DNA of 60,000 nt, taken from positions 5,334,001 to 5,394,000 of the forward strand of contig OX485803.1 of NCBI GenBank assembly GCA_950295325.1. The letters are read 5' to 3'. Under the pieces are notes generated by a model. That model saw nothing but the letters and a program-made list of their open reading frames with translations, was not told the origin of the DNA and made no database searches. Position 1 is the first letter of the stretch. The number at the start of each line of letters is the position of its first letter. Shown here piece by piece: positions 33,586-44,930 of the stretch. The position numbers were made by a program, and so were the translations under genes. This DNA comes from Polytrichum commune (lineage: Eukaryota; Streptophyta; Polytrichopsida; Polytrichales; Polytrichaceae).

Positions 33586-34414
33586 GGGTCGCTTTACACC
33601 TAGACCAAGAGCCGTGACCATGAAAATCTAAAAGCCCTTGGACGTTCTCCAAAGGCTTGTATTGTAGGAAATAGAAATCCAATTTGCAATGGAGGGGCTC
33701 TCAAGTTTGATGTATAGTGACAGTGGACCATTTCGAGGGACGCAATATATGTTCAAGTTCGGGTCGTCACCATGACAATATAATATTTTTCAGGTGCCAA
33801 TTGTAATTCTAGTTGATTGTCTTGGCCCTAGTTTTGCGTTACACCCACCTCTCTTGGAAGGGGAGGCCACATACGTTCAAAAACGACGGTTTCTAAACAG
33901 AGTTTGGTAAGCCAAGGTAAAAGAAATTCGGCCTTGACATGTGCCTAACTTCAAGGAGCTTGGTTCTAAGAGTGGTCCCTCTTTTTTGGTTAAAATTATC
34001 GTTTTCCAACACTGATCGAAAACAGAGGTCTTAAGCCTTGCAAAACTACCAGCTTGGATCGGAGTCGGAAACGAATGTTTATACCCAATAAAGATGGGAC
34101 AAACCTTGAAACCAACCTCCCCAAAGCTAAGCACATGTGAAGCCCGAAAAGCTTTTACCTTGGCTTACCAAACTCTGTTCCAAACTGGCGTTCTCGAAAG
34201 TGTGTGGCTTGCACATGATGGGCCTAACGCAATATCCAGTACACCATGAAACATTCTTCACTTGTTGGCTTTTGCATCTTTTTTAATTTCTTGGGTCCCT
34301 CGGGCCTTCAAGATCTAGTGTGAAGTGAACTTGGACCGTCTCCGGCTTCTCGACCAATCCCATAATTTGTACATCATTGGACAAGGGACCCCAAGCTCTA
34401 CTTTAAAATGGCCT
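33586..34414. mobile_element. Tourist/Harbinger-like MITE, copy T5, carrying a nested element
   Basis: The copy begins GGGTCGCTTTACACCTAGAC and ends near TTTAAAATGGCC, with TAA on both sides (33,583-33,585 and 34,415-34,417). The overall 829 bp length is explained by an inserted inverted-repeat element of about 350 bp (33,863-34,210). Without it the length is about 480 bp, matching T1-T3. Confidence 0.8.
33863..34210. mobile_element. Inverted-repeat element nested in T5
   Basis: The arms are about 60 bp. ACAGAGTTTGGTAAGCCAAG with GTAAAAG at 33,897-33,923 is matched exactly in inverted form at about 34,153-34,179, and outer parts (GGCCACATACGTTC against GCCACACACTTTC when reversed) extend the similarity. 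The core sequence has no recognisable protein. Exact ends and superfamily are unresolved. Confidence 0.7.
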
Positions 34415-34630
34415 TAAGTGTTCATTTTCTATTGCTAGAAAATGGGTTAGTGAGTAGTAGTCAACTGCAACGACCTGTCTTTGTGACTTGAGATGTAAGA
34501 GGATCGCACCCATTTGAAATTTGACAATACAAATTTTGAATTATTAAAAGCCAACTTTGTAGCCATTTCAATATATATTAATTATATAATTAGGTAATAT
34601 ATCAACATTCCACACTATTTTGAATATTTA

Positions 34631-36080
34631 TCCTGGGGTGTACTTTTCATTAAAAACCAAGAATCACACGTGTTCACAACATACTCTATAAACCCTTATA
34701 TACAAGTTTTTTTAGTTTGTTATTTTTTATTTTTATAAAATCAAGAAATATACATACAATTTCAATGATAAAAATACAAGTGACAATATGTATACAAATT
34801 TTTTTACATTCATATATACTTATTAACATAAGTATACAGATATATTTGTGAATAACAATCAACCCCTGTCATATGTAAAATGCAAAACCCTAGCCTTATA
34901 CATAAAGTTGTTGAAGACTTTTTCATTCCCTAGATCATGGGTGTAACTCATTAGCATTTAAGTCTACAACTTATGCCATAGAGGTTGATGCAATTATAAT
35001 ATCAAAAGATCAACAAGATCATAAGAAGTTTTTTTATCATTTGATCAAAAAGATCAGAAGTCCACTTCTTGTTGGTCTTTTGACACCAACATAAGCCAAT
35101 CTCCATGTTTAATGTATTGGATCCCTCTACTCCACCCAACAATTACCAAATTTTCTATGCATCTATAAACCCTCCCAACAAACCTAACCTTAATTGGAGC
35201 TGATTTTTTGGTCTATCATTTTATTTTATTTTGACAATTCTAGCTTCAGGTGAGTTCTTGTCTTGACTTTCTTTGCCTACATCTTGTAGTTCTAACAACC
35301 ATCATATCTCAAAGTATTTTGAACAAGAAAAAACTACTTGACCCATTTTTCTCCACTTGTTTATTACTCTTTACCATGTATGCTTTAAAGATAGGCGCAA
35401 CTTAATTTGGAGACAAGGCAAACATTCTGCTCTCTATTCAAAACCAGTAATTCAATTGATGGAAGTTTGTATCTTTAAACACCGGTCCCGATGTTGCTTC
35501 CACAACTATATACAGGTCATCACGAATGTGACGAGCACCCAAAAGGAGGTGGGAGCAATGTGAAACACTTGAAATGAATGAGGAAAAGGAGGAGTTTTGA
35601 GCACCTTCGTATTTTCAACAAAGCTTTCTATTGGCCTTTGCAACAAGATCTAAACTTCTGAGTCACCTAATGCTTGCAATCACTACTTGCATCCCTTTGA
35701 TCAACCTCCATAAAGAAATGTGGCCCATTCCTCCTGCAACCCTCAGCAAGAAGTGGCCTTGTTCTTAGCTCAAAGACCCCTTCCAAAAACCGAATATTAC
35801 CTCTTATATACATGCATGAATGAGATAGGGAAATGAGAAAAATATTTATCCAAGTTTCATCCAATGTTACACACTTTTCTCATAAAGTCTAGTGACACTA
35901 CCATACAAGTACAAATGTTGTATATTTTCTAGAGGTCCTTCATACATGTACATAACTCAAAGTTATAATTTGCTTAGCATATATATTTATATATGTAGTA
36001 TGGCAAAGTTCAAATTAATACCCCTATTGTGCACTCATGTATACTCATATAAGTTATGAGAGGTGCAACCCCCCCCCCCC
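34631..36080 (-). mobile_element. hAT-like element, copy H1 (long)
   Basis: The left end reads TCCTGGGGTGTACTTTTCAT and the right end reversed reads GGGGTTGCACCTCTCATAAC, both related to the CAGGGAGTGCACT ends of copy H3. AATATTTA flanks the left (34,623-34,630) and AATATATTTA the right, close to an eight-base duplication. The interior minus strand carries degraded sequence homologous to the conserved peptide of H2 and H3. The frame is broken. Confidence 0.55.
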
Positions 36081-36424
36081 AATATATTTACTAGCATAGT
36101 AAAAAACACATTGATTATTATTTGATTGTGGTTGCTATGTAGATGAATAAACAAAGTTGTAACTTTTTGTATCTATTTTTGACCCTAGGTTATTTGCATG
36201 GGTAAAGAGGCAACCTAATTGCATACACCAATGTAGATGCTTTCAATTCCATTAGTGACCCAATTCGAGATCTATAGTTGTCCTATATATGGTAGGCAAC
36301 TACATGTAATTAAAAATTGAATTGTAATGAAATTATTGTCTAAGTTTAGTGTCTATCATGAGTTAAGCTCTCAAGTTTGAGCCACAAGTGAGTAAGCAAT
36401 CATTCACGTAGAGAGAGAGAGAGA
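36081..36424. other. No gene seen
   Basis: Unclassified AT-rich sequence ending in a short GA run at about 36,411-36,426. Confidence 0.35.
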
Positions 36425-36560
36425 GCTAAGCATTATTTCTTGATTCCCCTTGGGTTCTATGATTGGAGTTTTTTCTTTTTTCTTTTCTTTTCTTGCTAGT
36501 TGTATTTTGGTTATCTTTGCAATCAAATATGTTTGATTTTTATCAAAGAAAGGAAAGAAA
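36425..36560 (+). mobile_element. 5'-truncated LINE tail
   Basis: ATTATTTCTTGATTCCCCTT, then TAGTTGTATTTTGGTTAT and an A/G-rich end AAAGAAAGGAAAGAAAAAG, match the sequence around the stop codon and the 3' region of the LINE fragment at 12,354-12,466. Only the last six or so codons and the 3' region are present, as expected of aborted reverse transcription. Confidence 0.6.
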
Positions 36561-37717
36561 AAGAGCCCTCTTGCTTCATTCCTCTCATTTTTGTAGCTCG
36601 TTTTGTGCCTTATCTTAAAAATAAAGAAGTAGAGTCAGTCCCTTTTTAATAGAACCTTATATGTTACACATTCTAAGAACCAAAAACACAACGCATTGCT
36701 GAAGAGAGATAACATAATAATGCTCAACACCAGTTAACTCTTTGGAGGGGCCCATACATCTAACTAGAAACCTTGACTCTCACGGTTCATATCTTAATCC
36801 CACAATGTCCATAACATCATTTAGATCCATAATAGTGTTATGTGGGACTCACAATATTCCACAAAGTATTCTCAAACATTTCCCACATTTTGACCAAATG
36901 TGGAAAATATCCGAAAATATTCTGTGAAATATTTTCATTCCCACAAAATATTGTTATGGATCTAAATAATGTTATGTCAAAGATCCCAAATGCATTAGCC
37001 TCCTTATGTTGATAGTTTGATTGGAAAAAAACATACAAATATGTGAACAAACTAGAGTTTCCATGGTCTCAAGGTCTTAAAGTGTATGCAATATTGCAAT
37101 TATACCTTAACAACCCCCAAGCATCTCAAGGGCCCAATCTAGGCCTCTCTTTGTACAAAAAGTGTACTTGAGCGACATGGTCTCCTTTTGGTAAGTTAAC
37201 TATGTCAACACTGACCATATCCAAAAAAACTTGTTTTTCGATTGAACTTTTCAAATATCTTGAATACCTTAATTTTATTGAGCATTAATATACACTTTGA
37301 ATACAAAACTTAGGTGCCCTAGGATGCAATTAAACACTAAGTATTTTGATCACCAATGTTATACGTAAGCATATTTTTAATTTCTCCTTGACATAAGATA
37401 ATGTATAAGTTCAAGTTTCAAACACACAAGTATTAAACATACATCAGTCAACTTGGCCATGACTCACAAAACACCATGGCCAAGCTCAGTAATGTTTATG
37501 AAATAAAAATTTCAAACTTGGTGCAACTCATAGAAATTGTTTGTAATATTGTACAGGGTGCCCCTTGGTCCTACAACGGTTACATCCAACCCTATTTTTC
37601 TAAAGCAAGAACGGTATGATTTTCCAAGCCAAAAATAAAAATAGATAATTGTATCATGTTTTCACAAATAAACCCATCATGAACATCCCCATCACCATGA
37701 AAATGGGATGGATTTTA
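36561..37717. other. No gene; contains a long hairpin at 36,810-36,976
   Basis: The only structure found is the hairpin listed separately. The two short frames over it, on opposite strands, are mirror images created by the inverted repeat. Confidence 0.4.
36810..36976. repeat. Long near-palindromic hairpin
   Basis: Arms of about 80 bp, roughly 80% complementary by eye, meet at a loop of a few bases near 36,893. The outer arm sequence CATAACATCATTTAGATCCA is answered by TGGATCTAAATAATGTTATG. Possible readings are a foldback MITE or a precursor-like transcript. Confidence 0.75.
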
Positions 37718-39173
37718 CTTGGGGGGTGCACTCATTGTTAGAACTGGGAACCACATGTGTGCATGACCATGAAATTAGTACCCCTGATATACAAGATTTC
37801 CTCCTCATAAAAATGATACAAACACATAGCTAGAAAATCCCCTTGAATAGTTACACAAGTGAAAAGAAAGTAAATCGTTTAGATCCCAATCATATGTATA
37901 TGCCAAAAGAATTATGTGAAAAATATGGCTAAAATAGTCTTAGCAAGACATACTTATTTATCATTGATGAAATCATTGAACACTTGTTCATCCATTGGAT
38001 GTAACTCATACAAATTTGTTACTACAATATAAATCATTATAGTTAATGCAATGATGGATTCTAACTCTATCATTAAATGATCTGTCAAATCATAAGTCCA
38101 TATTGACCCAGTCTTATTTTGGTACCAACATAACCCTATTTCCATATTGGAAGGCTGGTCCAAGAGGTCAATTGGTTGTCAATCCTCAATCCACATATTG
38201 CCAATTTTGCGGCGCATCCTATTAAACCTTCCCAAATACCAAGTCATGGTGGTTAATGTTTTGGCCAACTTATTTTTTCCCCTTCTTTTCTTGACTCCTT
38301 CAACTACTTCTTAAGAAATAAACGATACTGCACAATCACATCCCAATTTTAATGAATAATCATTATCCCTGGCTCTAGATAGTCAAACTTTAGTTTTGAC
38401 ATACAACATACCAAACTTGATTCTAGTGCGTCTATCCTTGAACAACATGAGATAAACTTGAATAATAAGATTGGGGGTGTAGGAGTTGGTGACCCTAACA
38501 AGACATATATCGATCATGCTCTTGTATTTAGTTTGAGCAAAAACAAGCAATGGCCAACCCACTTGATTGAACCAAAATATAGTGTAAGTAATAATGCAGA
38601 AGCAGAGGTAAGGCAATGGTCGGAAATTGTTGATGTTGAAGATGAAGATGAGCACCATAAACTAACGTCCAAACGTTGATGCTACAACAACCCCCAAAAC
38701 ACCACAACAACAATCTCATTATAGGAACAAGAAGCAACCACAAGAAGAAGAGAAGAAAAACCACCTATGAGCTCCACCCTCACTCCACCTCCAAGCTTCA
38801 CAATGAGAAACCTTTAGGGTTCCCAAAGAATGGTTTTCCCCCTCTTGTCCTAAATCTTAAATTTTGTGGATGAATGTGGTTCACATATTGGATGAAATAT
38901 TAATATCTTAAAAAATTGGCACCCTATTAGTATACAAGGTGGTACTTTGAGGTAATTTTCAAGACCTTATAAGTAAATATAATTTACACCATGAATAATT
39001 TTATGCACTCTATTTTGTTTGTAAATTGTACCATTTATTGAAATATTGGAATATTGACATGAATTGACATTAATCCATAACAAAATGATAACAATATGTT
39101 TACGGTACATACAAATAAAATTGAATGATACATGTTACAACACTATCTTGAAACTCTCAGTAAGCACCCCAAG
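37718..39173 (-). mobile_element. hAT-like element, copy H2 (long)
   Basis: The left end reads CTTGGGGGGTGCACTCATTG and the right end reversed reads CTTGGGGTGCTTACTGAGAG. Its length (about 1.46 kb) equals that of H1. On the minus strand, 38,163-37,954 keeps a 69-residue frame with GSIWTYDLTDHLMIELESII and YELHPMDEQVFNDFI, homologous to the peptide in H3. The function of the peptide is unknown. Target duplications are not visible. A plus-strand frame at 38,458-38,679 is acidic at its end and unrecognised. Confidence 0.5.
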
Positions 39174-40319
39174 CTTGCCAATGTCTAAATTTAATGACCT
39201 TTAGTCAATGAGGGTATCTTCTCATTCAATCCAAAGACATTCATTGAACCTCACATAAATTCTTTGTTCCTCCACATATAATACACTTTTCTTTATTAAA
39301 ATTAAATAAATACTACCTATCTTTTCCACTTACCCTATTTTAGATGTACTATTGTGTGGGTCATTTCATCCAAGCTATAGTAATTCCAAAATACGTTTAC
39401 ACTTTTTCTCTCTTGAATTAAAAGTACCCTATATTTTTTCTCACATGGTTTAATAAAATTTTGACAATGACCTCCCCGTGAAATGAACTCAAAGTTTCTC
39501 AAAATTTTGTAGCTTTTAAGTATTAAGCAATAGAGTTTCATTTTTTTAGGTCGTTCACACATGCATGAGAAGTGGCAAAGACAAGAGATTTTTTTTGAAA
39601 GTGGGCATTTACTCTCCGCTTTTGGTGATTTGATAGTTAGGTATATTGCTAACAAAGTTTGAGTAACTCATACACATGTGGATGTCTTTACATGTGGCAA
39701 TATTCCATGTGAAATACAAGTGGGACATGGCAAGTTTTGAAGGGACATAATTATTTGATAAGTGAATAGAGAGCCCTCTAGGGTATTTCCAATTCACAAC
39801 TATTTTGCCCCCTGCAATGTAGTGAGATTCTTTCCCTTGTGGTTACAAGATCACAATTTCATCCACTATGGATTCTTGTGCATTTTGAAGTAGAAAGGCC
39901 CTCTGTACACTTGCGCTCAGTTGAAAGTTTGAGCTCACTATTTTTGGGAGTTTGAAACTTGGGAGTTGACAAACCTTCACCCAAAAGCTCAAACTCAATA
40001 CTTTGAGCAAGTGAAAAGTGGTCATGCTCAAAGAGAAACATCAAGGCAGGAATGTTGAAAGCCACAGCCAGGTTGCGTAGTGTAGAGTTAGTACTTGAGA
40101 TGGAGGTTGGTCCTTCCATTTTGATGCCAGACAAACCCAGAGTTAATGAATTGGTAAAGGATGCGTAAGAAATTCCCAACCACCTTCAGGGGTAAGGTTT
40201 TGTGACATCTACCATAGGAAAGGAAACGACACAGAGAAACTTTGCATACTTGTACGCATCTCGTACTTACAGAGTAACTTTGTATACTTTGAACTTCTCA
40301 TACTTAACCTGACTGCGTG
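39174..40319. other. Region 3' of the JMJD5 gene; no separate gene supported
   Basis: The part nearest 40,319 should include the 3' untranslated region of the JMJD5 gene on the minus strand. Minus-strand frames at 39,843-40,179 have no family match and are probably part of that region or chance. No clear poly(A) signal was pinned down. Confidence 0.4.
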
Positions 40320-43300
40320 TCAAGCGTCGTCATCACTTGCACTCCTATCCACAGACCACCAGAAGCTGACAGAAAAACTAGGAGTTAACGACTGCACAAA
40401 GTGCCACCACTTGGGTGGAATGTACAGCATTTGACCTTCCTCTAGAATGCAGTCCACAAACTCCAGATTTTCAGCATCAGGAAATCTCACAATGTCAATG
40501 TTGGTCAGATCCACCTGAAAACAAACAAGAGTATCAGAATTATATGTCGATTCATATCCAATGTAGTGTCCCCTCTTGATGTTCGCAAGGCACTTAAAAG
40601 AGCAAGGGTCAAGTTCCTTGAAGAAATCAACAAGTTCATTAAGAGGATGCAAATATTTGAGAGCTATTATCAATTGAAGAAACAAATGCAATGGTGAATA
40701 ACAGGACATTGCAGTAGCTCCATAATTTTGCATACCTGACTGGAATTGCAGAGCATTTGCTCAGTGTATGGGTAGAGACCCCAAGAGGCGTCTGGTGAGT
40801 AGAGCCTCACATACTTCCTCCCTACCACCTGTAAAACAGGAGAAATTTAGTGATCACTATTGAAAGTATGTGGTCTAACATGCCCATCATTAGGTAAGCA
40901 GGCCTAGTTCGGTTACTTGTCTTCATTGAACACCTATATTTTAATAATGTGTGCTTAGGTGTGGACCTAAGAAAGGGTACCAGAAAGACATGTTTTAAAC
41001 GAGATAGGACTACGTGCCCAATAGTCAACATAATTGGGGGTGACCTATACGATCATTTAAGAAAGAAAGATAATCTTCACTTTGATAATGCATAAGATAT
41101 TCATATGAGCTCCAAAGATTATGTTAAAATTGGCTATGGCCTTGATTTGGATTTACTATTCATCCTGTACAAATCGTGTGATTTATTTTCTAGGGAAATA
41201 AAGCAAATCAGACAAAAGTAACCATTAAAGAGCTCTCTACCTCAGTTATCTAGCATTTACAAACCTGAGCTAAAAGATTGTGATGAGGGTCATGGTGTAA
41301 TGGAGTGATGGTTCCAGCAGGTCCAAGCCAGGCATTAATAGACTGAAGATCACCACCTCCAATTGAGCAGTAGTCTGGAATAGCAATATCTGCTCGCAGC
41401 TCTGGAATCTGTGCAACTACTTAATGTCAATGTTAATGTCCAGAATGAGCAAAGATATATCTGGAAAAAATCTGCACAAAAAACGGAGCTAAATTATTTT
41501 CACTAGAAGGCAATAAAACTAAACCAGAGCACACAGCTGATAAAGGGTGAATGAAACCTGCTCAAATAGAGGATGTTGAGCAAGATATGGACGTGAGCTC
41601 GCATAAGCATCCGAATGAGTAAAGCATCGCTCTAAGAATTTAGAAATTGTCATCAGCTCTTGATTCCACCCTGCAGCAAGATAATGTTCCCCAACCTGCC
41701 CTAATTCGTCAATCAGACCAACCAATTGAGGACATTTTCTCTATCTCTCCATACTCTGCCCTACAAGAGTCCAAACGAACACATATGCCAAGAGGGAGAA
41801 ACATTCCAGAAAAAATGTGCGGCAAGAAGGTTGAATTACACCAGACCTGAACTATCTCCACAGGGTACAAGTGCAATCCTACCTTTATGGTTGCTATTCA
41901 AAGTGGAAAATCAAATTCATGCCTGGCAATCGTGACTTTCTACTGCTCATGGTGGTATCAATGATAATCATCAATGATGCCAGCAAAGAGAATACACCAA
42001 CAGGGAATCAGACTTGCAGTTGTAGTTACAACTGTACGTAACATTTTTTACATCTCATCCTGAACAACTGACAATCTAGAGTTGTAATTCAGATGAGTTG
42101 GATAGATTTGCCAGTAGGCACAACCAACTGCCAAGTAATGACATTTGGGCCTATGCAACACATTAGCTGGTGTTTGAGGGCCACAAAAACCAATTTTTGT
42201 AAGACAAACATAGATTTAAGTCCTAAACCAAAAGAATTTAGCTCTAGTTGTCTTCTGGTTTGCTCTCTACTACAGCTCTTACAACTTTCAAGTTGCTATG
42301 AGTTGGCAGAGGAACGACATAATTGTCTGTCAGCATCACAGCATGGTACTACCACACAGCTTTCTCGGGAGGTAATTGATGTCATTCATTCTTTCAGCTG
42401 GTTTATACAAACATGACTTTCTTGTTCACATACTATCTGTCTTTCGATCTTGCTTTACGTTTCTTGACAGTCTAACATTTGCAGCCCAAGAACTGATGGA
42501 TTATATCTTTCAGTCACTTGCATAAATTCAAAAAAACTAGAAATCGGCAAGTGCCTCACCTCTACAGGGACTGTGCGGCGCCCGGCAACCCTTTGCAGAT
42601 AAGAAAAATCATGCCATTTAATCATCGCAGGCCAATGATCCATGCCACCGGAAATTGTTACAGGTAACCCAGGCAAGAGATACTCGCATAGGAAATCATC
42701 TAAAGAAGGAGCAATCCTTCCTGTAACTAGAGGAGATTTCAAAGATCCGGGTGGTAAAATTTTCATAACCTGCAATACACAGATTGTCTTTGTAAAATCA
42801 TGCACATAAAATGCTGAAAATAGTCTGTGAAAGTAGTGCAACTAAATACAACTCCAGCAGCTCACAGGCAGCAGTTTTGACCTGGTTGTGCATGAGCACA
42901 TTGTAGACTCTTCTCCCTGGATTGAGATCTAAGCTGTGATGGCTACCAAACACGATCAACCTTCATATCCAGTGTCACCTGGACTTTCACAATGGACAAT
43001 TAACATCAGTGTCAATTCTATTTGAAATTCTGATTGACAGGCTACTCCCAGCCTGAATTTCATCGAACACAAATTCACAGTGATACAAATACAACATTAG
43101 AGGAACATTGTTGACCTTGTGTGTAGCACCATACCTCTTTCTTCCATGCCAATTCCATTTTCGCATCCGAAGCCTTGACAACCTGCCCTTCTGCTCGTGA
43201 AAGGCTCCCCTCCTCGATATCCTCTGACGCCTTACACTCCTGTATACTTGTGGCCGTTTGGATGCTGTGAAGTAACGCATCGATGTCCACCCGGAACCGA

Positions 43301-44930
43301 GGTCCTCCCATGATCACTCCGAGGTCCAGAAACCTCAGGGCTTCATCACTCCGGTGAGCACGTTGATGGCATGATGCCAAAAGCAAGCACACAAGAGCGA
43401 ACGCATCGCGCCACACCAGAGGGACGCTCTGCCAAGGTCCTGTGTGCAACTCCTCCCAAGCCAATTCATACGCAGCTTCTGCCAATTTCTCATCACCCCG
43501 GGTCCAGGCATCCGCTGCCACTCCCGCAAACACAATGCCCCCTTCCCTGCGTACCTACATCCAAAGCGTTCAAACTCTCCCATTTTGCACCAATGCAGAA
43601 CCTAAAACTCATTTCAAGAAATAAAATTCGCCAATATGTTAAACATTTCTCAAGAATCGCCACTCATGTGTAAAATTGAGGTCGCAGAAAGGCTTATATT
43701 ACCAATTAGAGTGTATGGATAATATACGTACAACGAACAGAATTCGTCAATATGGTGACATTTCTCAAATACTGCCTCTTGTGCCTAGGTTAAGATCAAA
43801 GAAATCCAAAGCACCTCCAATGCCAGAAACCTAATTTTCTCACATTGATGTACTTTCTCCGGACCTTATGTCACTGATGGCTAAATTGAGGTCGGAGAAA
43901 GGCTCCAGCACCTCCAGTGCCAGAAATCTAGTAAGACCTCATGCCACTTATGGCTAAATTGAGGCCGAAGAAAAGGCTCAAGCATCTCCAATGCCAAAAA
44001 CGTAGTAAAGACCTTGTTACCACTTGTGGCTAAATTGAAGCCGGAGATAGGCTAAAGCACCTCCAATGCCAGCAACCTACTTTTCCCACATTGTTGCACT
44101 TTCTCAAGATCTTCTTATGCCACTCATTGCTAACTTGAGGTAGGAGAAAGGCTCCAGCACCTCCAAAGTCAGAAATTCAATATGCTTACAACGAACAAAG
44201 TTCGTCAATATGGTGAAATAAGTTCTCACGATTTGCCTCTTATACCAAGATAAGGATGGAAGAAACCCCGAGCATCTCCAACGTCAAAAATCTAATTTTC
44301 TTGCATTGGTGCACTTTCTCAAAACATTCTTATGCCACTTATAGCAAAATTAAGTTCGGAGAAGGCTCAAACACCTCCAGTGCCAGAAATCCAATACTAT
44401 TTTGACGAAGAACGTTCTTCAACGTGGTGAAATGAGTTCTCAGGTTATGCTTCTTCTGCCTACCCCAAGCACCTCCAATGCCAGAAACCTAATTTTCTCA
44501 CATTGATGCAATTTCTCAAGACCTTTTCATGCATGCCACTTAAGGCTAACTTGAGGTCGGAGAAGATTCAAGCACCTCCAATGCCAGAAATCCAGTATTT
44601 TTGCAACGAGCAAGTCCATCAATACGGTGAAATTTCTCAAAATTTGCTACTTATGCCTAGATTAGGATCGAAGAAACCCCGAGCACCTCCAATGCCAGAA
44701 CCTTAGTAAGACCTTATGCCACTCATGTGTAAAGTGAGGTCGAAGAAATGCTCAATCACCTTCAATGCCAGAAATCCAATACCATTACAACAATCAAAAT
44801 CCGTCAATATGGTGAATAAATTTTCAAGATTTGCCTCTTCTGCCAAAACCTTATACGTAAATTGAGGTCGGAGAAAGTCAAGTACCTCGTCCAGGAATTG
44901 TAACACCTGGGCTTCCCCGAGAGGAGGCAT
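40320..44930 (-). CDS. JMJ30: JmjC-domain oxygenase, JMJD5/JMJ30 type
   Basis: This encodes an iron(II)/2-oxoglutarate-dependent JmjC oxygenase of the JMJD5 group; the Arabidopsis member JMJ30 is a nuclear, clock-linked protein reported as a histone demethylase. The seven coding exons, in minus-strand order, are 44930-44886, 43554-43135, 42769-42560, 41695-41558, 41408-41265, 40828-40736 and 40514-40320. All junctions are phase 0 with GT-AG borders, giving 414 residues. The N-terminal part holds [14 protein letters not shown] and [15 protein letters not shown]. The JmjC core has His309 and Asp311 (LHHDPHHN), Asn315, Lys324 ([10 protein letters not shown]) and His388 (PPKWWHF). The gaps between the two His and from His to Lys (79 and 15) equal those I know for human JMJD5, so the active site looks intact. 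The start at 44930 is the only ATG before an in-frame stop, but a TTACAG acceptor-like site just upstream leaves room for another 5' exon. Introns hold repeats; intron 1 is described separately. Confidence 0.93.
40885..41075 (+). repeat. SINE-like repeat in JMJD5 intron 5
   Basis: This roughly 190 bp sequence starts near GGTAAGCAGGCCTAGTTCGG and ends GATCATTTAAGAAAGAAAG. Related copies lie at about 26,735, 53,985 and 56,690. A TAGTTCGGTTA-type segment and an A/G-rich tail would suit a tRNA-derived SINE, but this is a weak inference. Confidence 0.4.
43555..44885 (-). repeat. Degenerate tandem array filling JMJD5 intron 1
   Basis: The whole 1.33 kb intron consists of diverged units. On the plus strand the core phrase GCACCTCCAATGCCAGAAA or a variant starts near 43811, 43908, 43982, 44057, 44157, 44272, 44372, 44469, 44572, 44683 and 44756, that is every 73-115 bp. 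Two spacer types alternate, one with TCTCACATTGATGCACTTTC and CTAAATTGAGGTCGGAG, the other with ACAACGAACAAAGTTCG and TCAATATGGTGAAAT. In gene orientation the core reads TTTCTGGCATTGGAGGTGCT, related to the exon 1 end plus donor (ATTCCTGGACGAG, then GTACTTGAC at 44886/44885). Confidence 0.85.

Noticed and set aside
38458-38764. Acidic plus-strand frame and leucine/phenylalanine-rich minus-strand frame as genes
   Set aside because: They overlap on opposite strands inside hAT-like copy H2 and show no known family.
39859-40179. 106-residue minus-strand frame just 3' of JMJD5
   Set aside because: No domain and no splice logic linking it to the gene; probably 3' untranslated region or chance.
43555-44885. 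CRISPR-like array
   Set aside because: Regular short repeats are present, but the units are diverged, spacers are themselves repeated, and the setting is a plant intron.
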